Assembly: GCA_035314825.1 (NCBI GenBank)
Contig: DATFYX010000020.1
Span: 1 to 64,000, forward strand
Length of the DNA: 64,000 nucleotides
From: Candidatus Eremiobacteraceae bacterium
GTDB taxonomy: Bacteria; Vulcanimicrobiota; Vulcanimicrobiia; Eremiobacterales; Eremiobacteraceae
Reading direction: 5' to 3'
The number at the start of each line of letters is the position of its first letter. Position 1 is the stretch's first letter. The translations under genes and the position numbers were made by a program. Below the pieces are notes generated by a model. It saw nothing but the letters and a program-made list of their open reading frames with translations, ran no database searches and had not been told where the DNA came from. Below are positions 1 to 7,705 of this stretch, one piece after another.

Positions 1-80
1 CTCGCGACGACACCGCAAGCATCGTGATCAGGTGAAGTACCTTTTTCAAAGCCGTCCTTCGAGTTCGCGAGCGTCGCAGA

Positions 81-110
81 ATCCAATGTGTGGAAATCCA
101 ATACGTGGAA
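81..110. repeat. Tandem 15-bp repeat in the leader of the epoxide hydrolase gene
   Basis: Two adjacent 15-bp units, atccaatgtgtggaa and atccaatacgtggaa, differ at two positions. They lie about 150 bp upstream of the epoxide hydrolase start, in a stretch (about 90-180) visibly richer in A/T than the coding DNA. The rest of 1-261 holds no gene that I can support. The repeat could be a regulator site, but nothing else in the sequence proves that. Confidence 0.4.
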
Positions 111-261
111 ATGTTAAGAATACTTAATTCTATCTAACTGATATTGTTAGGCACCTAGCAGTAATCAAGTTAAAAATGTGCAAGGCGGTGCCTCCTCAAC
201 GTCTCCAGCTGAGATGCGCTGGCCGCCCTGCTCTTAGGCACACTTGATATGAGACGTTCGC

Positions 262-1617
262 ATGCTAGAAAAGCCCAACGTCAATCGACGCCACTTTGTC
301 AGCGCTGCCGCCATGACCATCGCCGGCGCTCAGCTTGCCATGTATGGCTGCACGCGATCGAACACGACTGAGAGCTCTCCAGAAAGGAATCAACCCGTGG
401 CACAAGTTCAGCAAGTGACGGGCAGCGGCGCGACCGCGATCCGCCCGTTTCAGATCAACGTTCCCGAAGCGGAACTCGTCGAGCTTCGCCGGCGCATCAA
501 CGCGACGAGGTGGCCCACACGCGAATTGGTCAACGACCAATCGCAGGGCGTTCAGTTGGCGATGATACAGGCACTCGCGCGCTATTGGGGGACCGATTAT
601 GACTGGCGCAAATGCGAAGCGAAGCTCAACGCAATACCGCAGTTCACGACCGAGATCGACGGTCAGGAGATCCAGTTCATTCACGTACGCTCGAAGAACG
701 ACAACGCATTGCCGCTGATCGTGACGCACGGCTGGCCGGGATCGATCATCGAGCAGCTCAAGATCATCGAACCGCTGACCAACCCTACGGCGCATGGGGC
801 GAGCGCGAGTGACGCGTTTCACATCGTGATCCCGTCGATGCCCGGACACGGATTCTCGCCGGAACCCACAACGTTGGGCTGGGATCCCGTGCGCATCGCA
901 AAGGCCTGGGTCGTGCTGATGGAACGGCTGGGGTACGATCGCTTCGTCGCGCAGGGTGGTGACTGGGGCGCTAACGTCACACAAGAGCTAGCATTGCTTG
1001 CGCCGACGAAGGTGATCGCGATCCACACGAATATGCCGGGCACCGTGCCGGCAGACATCTTGGCTGCAGCTAAGTCTGGCGCCAAGTCACCGGTGGCGCT
1101 TTCGGGCGATGAACTCCATGCGTTCGAGCAGTTGAGCGATTTCTATGCAAAGCATCTCGGCTACGCGGTCGAAATGACCAACCGCCCGCAAACGCTTTAC
1201 GGGCTCAGCGATTCGCCGATTGGCCTAGCGGCGTGGATGCTCGACCACGACAAAGACAGTTACGAGATGATTGCGCCCGCGTTTTTCGGGCACCCGGGCG
1301 GCCTGTCGCGCGACGATGTCCTGGACAACGTCACGCTCTACTGGCTCACGAACTCGGGCATCCCGTCGGCTCGCCTCTACTGGGAAAATAAACTCGATTT
1401 CTTCGACATCAAGGGCGTTGCCGTACCGGTCGGCGTAAGCGCATTCCGGTACGAACTCTACCAGGCGCCGCGCAGCTGGTCTGAAAAAGCGTATCCAAAG
1501 CTCGCATACTACAAGAAGCACGATGTCGGCGGCCACTTCGCCGCCTGGGAACAGCCCCAACTCTTTTGCGAGGACGTTCGCGCGAGCTTCACGTCGGTAC
1601 GAAATGGGAACGCATGA
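262..1617 (+). CDS. Epoxide hydrolase, alpha/beta-hydrolase fold, with a Tat-like lipoprotein signal
   Basis: Likely hydrolyses an epoxide to a vicinal diol. The N-terminal third (about residues 60-170) matches the epoxide hydrolase N-terminal lid domain and the rest is an alpha/beta-hydrolase. HGWPGS (about 155) supplies the HGxP oxyanion loop, the nucleophile is the Asp of QGGDWG (about 238), and the His of GGHFAAWEQP (about 430) completes the charge relay. The family is that of microsomal/juvenile-hormone epoxide hydrolases, usually about 380-400 aa. The extra N-terminus begins with NRRHF, a hydrophobic stretch and YGC, which looks like a Tat signal with a lipobox. It overlaps the next gene, so the two are probably co-transcribed and translationally coupled. 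No strong Shine-Dalgarno (SD) is visible before the ATG. Confidence 0.88.
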   Translation: MLEKPNVNRRHFVSAAAMTIAGAQLAMYGCTRSNTTESSPERNQPVAQVQQVTGSGATAIRPFQINVPEAELVELRRRINATRWPTRELVNDQSQGVQLAMIQALARYWGTDYDWRKCEAKLNAIPQFTTEIDGQEIQFIHVRSKNDNALPLIVTHGWPGSIIEQLKIIEPLTNPTAHGASASDAFHIVIPSMPGHGFSPEPTTLGWDPVRIAKAWVVLMERLGYDRFVAQGGDWGANVTQELALLAPTKVIAIHTNMPGTVPADILAAAKSGAKSPVALSGDELHAFEQLSDFYAKHLGYAVEMTNRPQTLYGLSDSPIGLAAWMLDHDKDSYEMIAPAFFGHPGGLSRDDVLDNVTLYWLTNSGIPSARLYWENKLDFFDIKGVAVPVGVSAFRYELYQAPRSWSEKAYPKLAYYKKHDVGGHFAAWEQPQLFCEDVRASFTSVRNGNA

Positions 1618-2066
1618 TGAACGAAGTACAGGTTGAAGAGAAGGGCTATCAGATGCCACCGCGCGAGGGGTTTACCGTCGCGCACTTTCTCACCGTAGCC
1701 GACGTTGAGCGATCCGCTCTATTCTACGAAACCGTCTTCGGAGGCCGGATCGTGCGCAGAAGCGAGCGCAAAGGCGAGCCGGCGTACATTCAAATCGCGA
1801 ACACGTGGCTCATTGTCAACATTGGAGGCGGTCCGACGCCCGACAAACCGACCGTGACGCTCAGCGCGCCCGCCGGCATCGATGAGGTCTCCAGCTTCAT
1901 GAATATTCGCGTGGCAGACATTCAGGCGTGCTATCGGCTATGGCAGAGTCGAGGAGCGAAATTCCTCACCGAGCCCAAGGAAAAGTATGGCGAGACGCGC
2001 TGCTACATCCGTGATCCCGACGGTTACATCATAGAAGTCGGGCAAAGCTATGCGCCGGTTCGGTGA
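1614..2066 (+). CDS. VOC (glyoxalase/bleomycin-resistance fold) family protein
   Basis: A single-domain vicinal-oxygen-chelate protein of about 150 aa. It opens with FTVAHFLTVADVERSALFY, the usual first beta-strand and helix of the fold, and ends with the characteristic DPDGYIIEVGQ strand carrying a metal-ligand Glu. Substrate is unknown. The start ATG at 1614 overlaps the stop of the epoxide hydrolase as ATGATGA, and a second ATG at 1617 is equally possible. The tight overlap suggests translational coupling, so the protein may act on the same or a related compound (inference). Confidence 0.82.
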   Translation: MMNEVQVEEKGYQMPPREGFTVAHFLTVADVERSALFYETVFGGRIVRRSERKGEPAYIQIANTWLIVNIGGGPTPDKPTVTLSAPAGIDEVSSFMNIRVADIQACYRLWQSRGAKFLTEPKEKYGETRCYIRDPDGYIIEVGQSYAPVR

Positions 2067-2074
2067 TCACGGCG

Positions 2075-3247
2075 TCATTGGTTGAAGACGTCATTGCCAA
2101 ATGCCGCGAGTCCGCGTGCGCCTGAGTAACCGAGGTGGGGAAGCCCGAAGATGTCTTCGATCGTCTTAAGCGTCGAGTAGTGATTGTATGGTTCCCGCGA
2201 CACCGTGCCTGCTTTGATGAACGGTGACAATGCGACTGCCCCGATGTGGCCTCCGCCCGGGCCGATCTGCCCAGCAAACTGGGTGTTCGGGCCGCTCTGC
2301 TCACCGCAGCACGCGGTCGCGTCGCCGGTGAGCACCAGCTGACCATTGACGAGCTTCCCCTCAACCTCGCTCTCATCGAATAGGACCAACAACAACCCAT
2401 CGCGCGAATATGCGGGCGAGGCCAGAATCATCGGGACCCACAGCGACAGCCACGCATTGGCCGACACCAAGCCGCCTGGTTGGCGTGTCACGCACGGGGA
2501 ATCATGCCCGTCGTCGCATAGATTCGGCGTGATGAACGTCAGATTCGCTGTGGTCTCGTATGCGGCGAGATCGCGCGGTAGCTCGCGGAAATTGACGACG
2601 TGCGCCGCGCAGTCCGATGAGTCGGTCACCGAATGGAAATACATGAATGGATTGTGGCGCGTCGCATATTGATCGCCTTGTGGCGCCGCAGCCGACGGTC
2701 CTTGGGCCTTTTGCGTGTTGTCCGGAGCACCGAGGCCCGGGTGTCCGCAGGTCGCGCTCTCGCGGGCCGGATCGTTCCCCATGTCTTCGCTGTAGGATCG
2801 CCACGTCAGTCCCCTGGACGCAAGCTCGTCGGCGATATTGTGGACCGACGCCGGGTATACGCAGCCCTGACCCACGGCTTGGCCGTCTGCAGCGACGCCT
2901 TTGCCCACGAACTCGACATACTGCTGGCAATCGCGCTGTGTCGTGGGATTCGGCGCCTGACCGCTGATCAGGGCGATGTAATTGTCGAGGCTGACATGCC
3001 CGACACCGAAGTAGTTCTGGAGGTAGGCGCCCTTCGCGACAAGCGTCTGCGAGAGGTACGGCGCTGGCGATGAAGGCCCGAAGGAGACGTCGTTGTCCTC
3101 GTTTTCGAGCATGATGATGAAGACGTGGTGGATGGCTGGGAGGTTGGCTGCGCTAGCCGCGTCGGCAGCGTTTGCAGTTACGAGGGCCAAAAGAAGCGAC
3201 AGGCACGACGAAGCGACTAGGCGTGAGACATATCCGCGTGTGCGCAC
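2075..3247 (-). CDS. Secreted phosphoesterase (PF04185, acid phosphatase/phospholipase C type)
   Basis: A 390-aa exported phosphoesterase. An N-terminal signal peptide (about 1-30, ending ANAADAASA) precedes IHHVFIIMLENED, the hallmark first metal-binding segment of this family. Further on come LLVLFDESEVEG and GGHIGAVALSPF, the later metal-binding segments. The family hydrolyses phosphate mono- or diesters outside the cytoplasm. It starts with GTG and lies 10 bp after the Rieske gene, so it may be the last gene of the redox operon, although its function looks unrelated. It meets the VOC gene tail to tail with only 8 bp between. A larger relative is at 42.9 kb. Confidence 0.85.
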   Translation of the reverse strand: MRTRGYVSRLVASSCLSLLLALVTANAADAASAANLPAIHHVFIIMLENEDNDVSFGPSSPAPYLSQTLVAKGAYLQNYFGVGHVSLDNYIALISGQAPNPTTQRDCQQYVEFVGKGVAADGQAVGQGCVYPASVHNIADELASRGLTWRSYSEDMGNDPARESATCGHPGLGAPDNTQKAQGPSAAAPQGDQYATRHNPFMYFHSVTDSSDCAAHVVNFRELPRDLAAYETTANLTFITPNLCDDGHDSPCVTRQPGGLVSANAWLSLWVPMILASPAYSRDGLLLVLFDESEVEGKLVNGQLVLTGDATACCGEQSGPNTQFAGQIGPGGGHIGAVALSPFIKAGTVSREPYNHYSTLKTIEDIFGLPHLGYSGARGLAAFGNDVFNQ

Positions 3248-3257
3248 CAGTTGCGAC

Positions 3258-3653
3258 TCAGGGCGCGACGTGGACCCAGCCGCCTTCGATTTTCGTCTCG
3301 TAGGTGCGGATAGATTCCGTGCGGACCAGTTTCATCAGCATGTCGATGCGCTGCAGGTATGCGGCGAGTATGGGCGGAGGGCTCTCAGTGCCGATGTCGG
3401 CCGGAACCGGCCCAGACAGTGCTTGGCCGGTGCTGACGTCGAACTGGGCGCAGTGCATGGCGCACGTGACGATTGTGCCGTCGAGCGTGCCGAAATCTAG
3501 TGGCGCGTTCATGTGTCCGCAGCGTCGCTCGATGGCATAGTAAGTTCCGCCGCAATTGCAGATGACAATATCATGCCCGGCGAGCTCAACGGCTTTCATC
3601 CCGCCCGGCGCGATCTCATCGGTGCTCATAGCCGGGATGAATTTGTCACTCAA
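3258..3653 (-). CDS. Rieske [2Fe-2S] ferredoxin-like protein
   Basis: A small soluble Rieske protein. The cluster motif is CGH, 16 residues, then CAMH, i.e. C-x-H...C-x2-H. I place the start at a TTG (3653), which gives MSDKFIPAMSTDEIAPGG, the usual N-terminus of Rieske ferredoxins (131 aa). This overlaps the end of the disulfide reductase gene by 8 bp. The alternative is an ATG at 3629 with no visible SD. It follows directly on a ferredoxin:disulfide reductase catalytic subunit and a glutaredoxin, so it may supply electrons to that enzyme (inference). Not a full dioxygenase: there is no catalytic domain. Confidence 0.82.
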   Translation of the reverse strand: MSDKFIPAMSTDEIAPGGMKAVELAGHDIVICNCGGTYYAIERRCGHMNAPLDFGTLDGTIVTCAMHCAQFDVSTGQALSGPVPADIGTESPPPILAAYLQRIDMLMKLVRTESIRTYETKIEGGWVHVAP

Positions 3654-3981
3654 GGCCCACGTCCGTCGGCGACAGTTGAGGCAAAGTGTTCGGATCGGTG
3701 ACATCCTTGTGGACGAAGAGGCCGCACCAACAACGTTTGATGGAATCGAAATACTCCCGATGGAAGGGGATGCATGGGCAGACGATCTGCATGTCGCGAG
3801 CTCGGTCGTTGCGCAGCGGCTGACAGGGGCAAAACGGAATTCCGTGCTTGCTCTCCAGCGTCACCTCCTGCTCGAGCAGAAAATCCTTCAACTCCAAGTC
3901 GGGCGTGAACTTAAAGCCCAACGGCCCGACGACCTTAGCAAAGAAATACTCAAGCGCTTTTTTTCTTGATTCGGTTCCCAT
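3646..3981 (-). CDS. Ferredoxin:thioredoxin/disulfide reductase catalytic subunit
   Basis: Predicted [4Fe-4S] disulfide reductase that moves electrons from a ferredoxin to a thioredoxin- or glutaredoxin-like partner. It carries the three paired-cysteine motifs CPC, CPC and CWC with spacings of 14 and 13 residues. Plant/cyanobacterial enzymes have 16 and 8 and end with CHC, so this is the variant type known from archaea and anaerobes. At 111 aa it is the expected size. A strong SD (AAGGAGG) precedes the ATG. The glutaredoxin gene lies 11 bp upstream and the Rieske gene overlaps downstream. No variable (beta) subunit is present. Confidence 0.85.
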   Translation of the reverse strand: MGTESRKKALEYFFAKVVGPLGFKFTPDLELKDFLLEQEVTLESKHGIPFCPCQPLRNDRARDMQIVCPCIPFHREYFDSIKRCWCGLFVHKDVTDPNTLPQLSPTDVGLE

Positions 3982-3992
3982 CCAGCGCCTCC

Positions 3993-4238
3993 TTAGGATT
4001 TCAGCGCGGCCGCGTAACGATCCGGCTGGTAGCCCACGATGACTTGGTCGCCGATCTTAGCGTACGGAAAGCCAGTGGCGCCGGCGGCATCGAGTTCCTT
4101 TAGAATCTTTGCTTGCGTCGCCTCGTCGGCCAGATCGTAATCGATGTCGGTATACGGGATGTGTCGATCCGTGAAGAATTGCTTCGCTTTGTGGCACCAG
4201 GGGCAGGTTGAGAGAGTGTACAGAGTGACGTTCTTCAT
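3993..4238 (-). CDS. Glutaredoxin (NrdH/Grx-like)
   Basis: An 81-aa thioredoxin-fold protein with the active-site CPWC at about residues 12-15 and the cis-Pro loop TGFPYAKIGDQVIVGY. It has no signal peptide, so it is cytoplasmic. A good SD (AAAGGAG) stands 6 bp before the ATG. It is encoded directly upstream of the ferredoxin:disulfide reductase, which suggests that it is the reductase's substrate instead of being reduced by glutathione (inference). The CPWC active site is typical of glutaredoxin-like proteins that work with such reductases in organisms without glutathione. Confidence 0.88.
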   Translation of the reverse strand: MKNVTLYTLSTCPWCHKAKQFFTDRHIPYTDIDYDLADEATQAKILKELDAAGATGFPYAKIGDQVIVGYQPDRYAAALKS

Positions 4239-4250
4239 GCCATCTCCTTT

Positions 4251-4577
4251 TCAATCGAGTCTAACGAACAGTTTGCCCGCCTCAAGCTTCGTGGCGTACG
4301 CTGTGAGACCGAGCTCCGGCGCGTTTAAGAACTTGCCCGTTCGAACATCGAAACGCCAGTCATGGCATGGGCAGACGATCGAGTATCCTTCCAACCTCCC
4401 CATGAACAGCGGACACGCCATGTGCGCGCACGCTCCTGAGACCGCGTAGACCGTGCCGCCGACGCGCGCCAAGACGACGTTCACTCCCTGCGGATAGGCC
4501 GCCGCCATGCGACCCTCTAGCAGTGCGCTGTCGTCTATTGCGTATTCCCAGTTGAGCGGTTCGTGAGTGGAGTTCAT
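4251..4577 (-). CDS. Rieske [2Fe-2S] ferredoxin
   Basis: A 108-aa Rieske ferredoxin with cluster motif CAH, 16 residues, then CPCH (residues about 50-72), followed by DWRFDVRTGKFL, the standard segment after the second His ligand. I chose the ATG at 4577 because AGAGGG lies about 8 bp upstream and the resulting length fits stand-alone Rieske ferredoxins. The reading frame stays open further upstream into the membrane-protein gene. It is the first of two Rieske genes in the cluster and lies 12 bp upstream of glutaredoxin. Probable electron carrier for the reductase or for an unlinked oxygenase. Confidence 0.84.
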   Translation of the reverse strand: MNSTHEPLNWEYAIDDSALLEGRMAAAYPQGVNVVLARVGGTVYAVSGACAHMACPLFMGRLEGYSIVCPCHDWRFDVRTGKFLNAPELGLTAYATKLEAGKLFVRLD

Positions 4578-4665
4578 TTCCTGGCCCTCTATGACTATCA
4601 AGCGGAAATCCTTTGGCTCTTGGAACCTCCGTTCCATTGCTCGAACGTGCGCTCGACCCAGGAGT

Positions 4666-5445
4666 TCATCGGGTGGCAAGATCTGGTCGGGTGTCAGCAC
4701 TGAGGAGATCGGCGAGAATCCAAGCGACTCCGGCAATCGCGAAGGTCTCGACGGTTTCGCTCCAATTCGAGAGACTGCGAGGATTCGAAAGAAGCAACGG
4801 GATCCACACGAGCAGCCCGAAAACCAAAAGCATGATCGTGAGTAGGCGGGCCGCGAGAAGCGCCATCCGATTCGTAAGAAGAGCCACGGCCGCGAGTGCG
4901 AACGCAACCGTCGTCGTTATCGCCCAAAACATCTGACTTGGCGGAAGCCACTTCGGAACAAGACTCGCGGTGTTGTCAAGATAAAATGACTGTTCCAGGG
5001 TGAAAGACGCGACGCAGACGCCAAAGAGAATGCGGCCCATCCGATCAAGCGTCTCCGGCGCCCATGCCGACGACGTGCGCGCGTACACGATCGCTGCGCC
5101 GGTCACGAGCGAGAACTGCTCGAAGAAGTTACCCCAGCTATTGTAGATCTGCGGTGCGCGGACGATGCCTGGCACGCACAGCAAGGCGAAGACAAGATAC
5201 ACCGCGCCGAGGACGAACGCGCCCGTTTTCGCGGTCCGACGGAACTGAATCGCGGCGCCGCCGAGGATCTGGGCGGCAGCAACGGCATAGACGAAGACCG
5301 GGCCATCGGTAGCGTTCAAAATGGAACGCAGTTGATCCCAGTCTTTGTAGTCGTGCCAGACCAGCGTGATGAGGCCAAAGGCCAAAGCCGCCGCTCCAAA
5401 CACATGACGACCTAAATTCGAACGTTCGACGCCGTCAGGCCACAT
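4666..5445 (-). CDS. DoxX-like membrane protein, 8 predicted TM segments
   Basis: A 259-aa integral membrane protein with about eight hydrophobic helices (roughly residues 12-32, 48-66, 72-93, 108-123, 136-155, 164-186, 194-214, 228-246). The first helix (GRHVFGAAALAFGLITLVW) resembles the start of DoxX-type proteins. I do not know its function. It is the first gene of the minus-strand redox cluster, 88 bp ahead of the Rieske gene, so it may be part of the same transcript. No strong SD is visible. Confidence 0.7.
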   Translation of the reverse strand: MWPDGVERSNLGRHVFGAAALAFGLITLVWHDYKDWDQLRSILNATDGPVFVYAVAAAQILGGAAIQFRRTAKTGAFVLGAVYLVFALLCVPGIVRAPQIYNSWGNFFEQFSLVTGAAIVYARTSSAWAPETLDRMGRILFGVCVASFTLEQSFYLDNTASLVPKWLPPSQMFWAITTTVAFALAAVALLTNRMALLAARLLTIMLLVFGLLVWIPLLLSNPRSLSNWSETVETFAIAGVAWILADLLSADTRPDLATR

Positions 5446-5571
5446 TGTCCGCGGCTTCTCTTAAGGCGACTGTAATACATAGCATCTGAACTCAAAGCGG
5501 CATTGAGGCCCGCCCGCGGAACGGTTGAGAGACACGCCGAGAGAGCGTGCGGACCGAAAGGAAACCCTATT

Positions 5572-6363
5572 GTGAGGTCTTATGACCGGCCCATTGTTCG
5601 CGTGCTTGCCATCGCGTGGGTGGCGCTCCTCAGTACTGTGATTTCGCAGTCCTCCGCTGCCATCGCTTCAACGAGCGCACTCACAACCGTGACAACCGAT
5701 GACAAGACAGCTTCGGTTGGGGTTCCAAGCGGCTGGACACTCAAAAAGGGATCGAACGGTTTTGTCTATGTGACGGGCCCAAACGACGAACGGGTCAACC
5801 TTGGCGTTCTCGTTGTTGCGAAGAATGCCAGCGCAGGGAGTGACGTCAGCGGCGACGTCGTCTTCGCGCTTCCGTTCAGCGCGAGTTTGAGCGACAAATT
5901 CACGACGATCATGCAGAAGGGCGCCGCGAAGCAAGGGCTCCCGGCACCCCAAATGACCATCGCGAGCGTGACGAAAATGAAGCTTCCGATGTGTTCTCAA
6001 CTCCTCGGAGGCTGGACTGCTGGTGCAAAGTCCTGGAAATTTGAGGGAGTCCTGTGTTCTCTTCAGCCCGATTATCTCGGCTTATATAAGAACCTCGTGT
6101 TCCTCGCGCAAGTGCCATCCAACCTCGCGGCGCAGGACCGGCCCATTGTCGAGCAGATCGCGCAAAGTTACCGCGTGACTCCGGCGATGTTCAAGAAAAT
6201 GCTTTCCCCGTACACTCCGCTGCCGCCACAACCACCGGTTGGCGCCATGCCGATGGCTCCGTATCAGGACCCCACGAATTCAGATTGCTTCGACTACAAC
6301 GTCATCCGTGAATCCCCGCCATGGGAAGTTCCGATGCACTGCGGCGGGTACCAACCCGGCTAG
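5572..6363 (+). CDS. Secreted protein of unknown function
   Basis: A 263-aa exported protein. I take the GTG at 5572 as the start because GAAAGGAAA lies about 9 bp upstream and the protein then opens with a good signal peptide (RVLAIAWVALLSTVISQSSA). The mature N-terminal half (ASVGVPSGWTLKKGSNGFVYV onward) has the alternating pattern of small PsbP/DcrB-like lipid-associated folds. The C-terminus is Pro-rich and contains three Cys residues near the end. No enzymatic motif is visible. It is divergent from the DoxX-like gene and convergent with the next gene. Confidence 0.65.
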   Translation: MRSYDRPIVRVLAIAWVALLSTVISQSSAAIASTSALTTVTTDDKTASVGVPSGWTLKKGSNGFVYVTGPNDERVNLGVLVVAKNASAGSDVSGDVVFALPFSASLSDKFTTIMQKGAAKQGLPAPQMTIASVTKMKLPMCSQLLGGWTAGAKSWKFEGVLCSLQPDYLGLYKNLVFLAQVPSNLAAQDRPIVEQIAQSYRVTPAMFKKMLSPYTPLPPQPPVGAMPMAPYQDPTNSDCFDYNVIRESPPWEVPMHCGGYQPG

Positions 6364-6391
6364 CCAGGGCACCTCGAACGAGGGAGCTATT

Positions 6392-7501
6392 TCACGAGTG
6401 CACGATCGTGAGCTTCGCGTTCTTGTCGAGCTGCCACACGCAATAGATCGCGGGTGAGCTGGCGTAGTTCGACGCTTCGAGCCTCCCACGCAGGACGAAT
6501 CCGTTGTTCGGCCTGGAGCCGTTGATCCACGAATGAACGGTCGAGGCGACATCGAGGCCATAGCTCAAATATGGAGCGTCGACCCGACTGAGCGAGCCTC
6601 CGACGAGGTCCGTTGAGCCCGCAGGCTCGCTCATCCAGTCTGTCGCTGCAGGTCCCATCTCGTAGAGGCAATAGTCCTCGGTGGACCCAGGGGCTGATTT
6701 CGTGGTCTTGACGGATAGGGTGGCCTTGATGATGTACAGATTTTTCAGGTCCGGGAGCTTGAAATGGAAGTACGCGCGGTAGTAGTTCGCAATTGTCTCG
6801 GTCACGGTTTTGGTAGTGGAGAGGGGACAACACGTTTCATAGAGGTAAAGCCCGCCGACACACGGGGTCGTATTCGTACAGGGGAATCCTGGCCCGATCG
6901 TGATCGGGTTGGGGCCACTCACGTATTCGTGCGACCGCGATCGCACGGCCGATTGATTGGCCACGATAACGTCCGTGAAGGGTCCGACCGATCCCGGCGC
7001 CAGGCAGACCCACCTGCTGGGTTTCGATTCTCGCTTGCCGACGACGGCGGTGACCGCGTAGCAGCGATTGCCGAACCCGTTCGAAGGGCGTTTGACGAAA
7101 GCAACGGTGGCCTGCGACGTGTTGCGATCGACGATCTTATGAAGTCCATTGTCGACTTCGTAGACGTTGAAGCCGTTCGGAGCCGGGTACGCCGCATCGC
7201 CGGTCCAATTGAAGACGAGCACCAGCAAGCCGTTCGTGTACGCGCTTTGACAAAAGAGCGCCGCGACCAGCCCGGCATGGGTGCCGCACACCTGGAGATC
7301 ACGCGTCTTGGTCAGCCCGGTCGGCGGCGGAATCGGTAGCGGGCGCGGCGTGGGTGTGGGTTTGGGCGTGGGTCGCGGCGTCGGCCGCACGGGCGAAGAG
7401 TGAACTCCGTTGCCAACCGGCGCGTCAGCAAACACCGGGCCACCGAGCAAGAAGAGCGATGAGAACATAAGGGCTAGTTGAAGGGCGCGCACAAATCGCA
7501 T
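6392..7501 (-). CDS. Secreted multidomain surface protein (FnIII-like plus DNRLRE-like)
   Basis: A 369-aa exported protein of unknown role. The ATG at 7501 is favoured by GGAG seven bases upstream, and it gives a clean signal peptide ending GGPVFADA. The next section is a Pro/Thr/Arg linker of PTPRPTPKPTP type. Residues about 70-165 (VLVFNWTGDAAYP... to ...GKRESKPS) read like a fibronectin-III-type sandwich. The C-terminal part (IIKATLSVKT..., VASTVHSWINGSRPNNGFVLRG) resembles the DNRLRE beta-sandwich family of cell-surface proteins. Several Cys pairs suggest disulfides. Domain names rest on pattern resemblance only. Confidence 0.6.
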   Translation of the reverse strand: MRFVRALQLALMFSSLFLLGGPVFADAPVGNGVHSSPVRPTPRPTPKPTPTPRPLPIPPPTGLTKTRDLQVCGTHAGLVAALFCQSAYTNGLLVLVFNWTGDAAYPAPNGFNVYEVDNGLHKIVDRNTSQATVAFVKRPSNGFGNRCYAVTAVVGKRESKPSRWVCLAPGSVGPFTDVIVANQSAVRSRSHEYVSGPNPITIGPGFPCTNTTPCVGGLYLYETCCPLSTTKTVTETIANYYRAYFHFKLPDLKNLYIIKATLSVKTTKSAPGSTEDYCLYEMGPAATDWMSEPAGSTDLVGGSLSRVDAPYLSYGLDVASTVHSWINGSRPNNGFVLRGRLEASNYASSPAIYCVWQLDKNAKLTIVHS

Positions 7502-7705
7502 GATCGCACTCCGTTCGAACGTGGGCATCTAGCCAGATAACGCAGCAACGGCTTGCTAGGGTTCCCCAGCGGTTAGACGCAGGCGACCGAAAAGGCTTCT
7601 CCGAGGGCTGCCGAGCGCTGGGCCCGCAAGTTTGCACCCGCAGGCGAGCGGCGAAAGGCTTCGAAGGTATGCGCCCCCCGATACTGCCACGGCTGCGAGG
7701 CGGTT

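Noticed and set aside
4580-4907. N-terminal extension of the first Rieske ferredoxin by 110 codons
   Set aside because: The extension lies within the DoxX-like gene in another frame and is Arg/Ser-rich. The ATG at 4577 has an SD.
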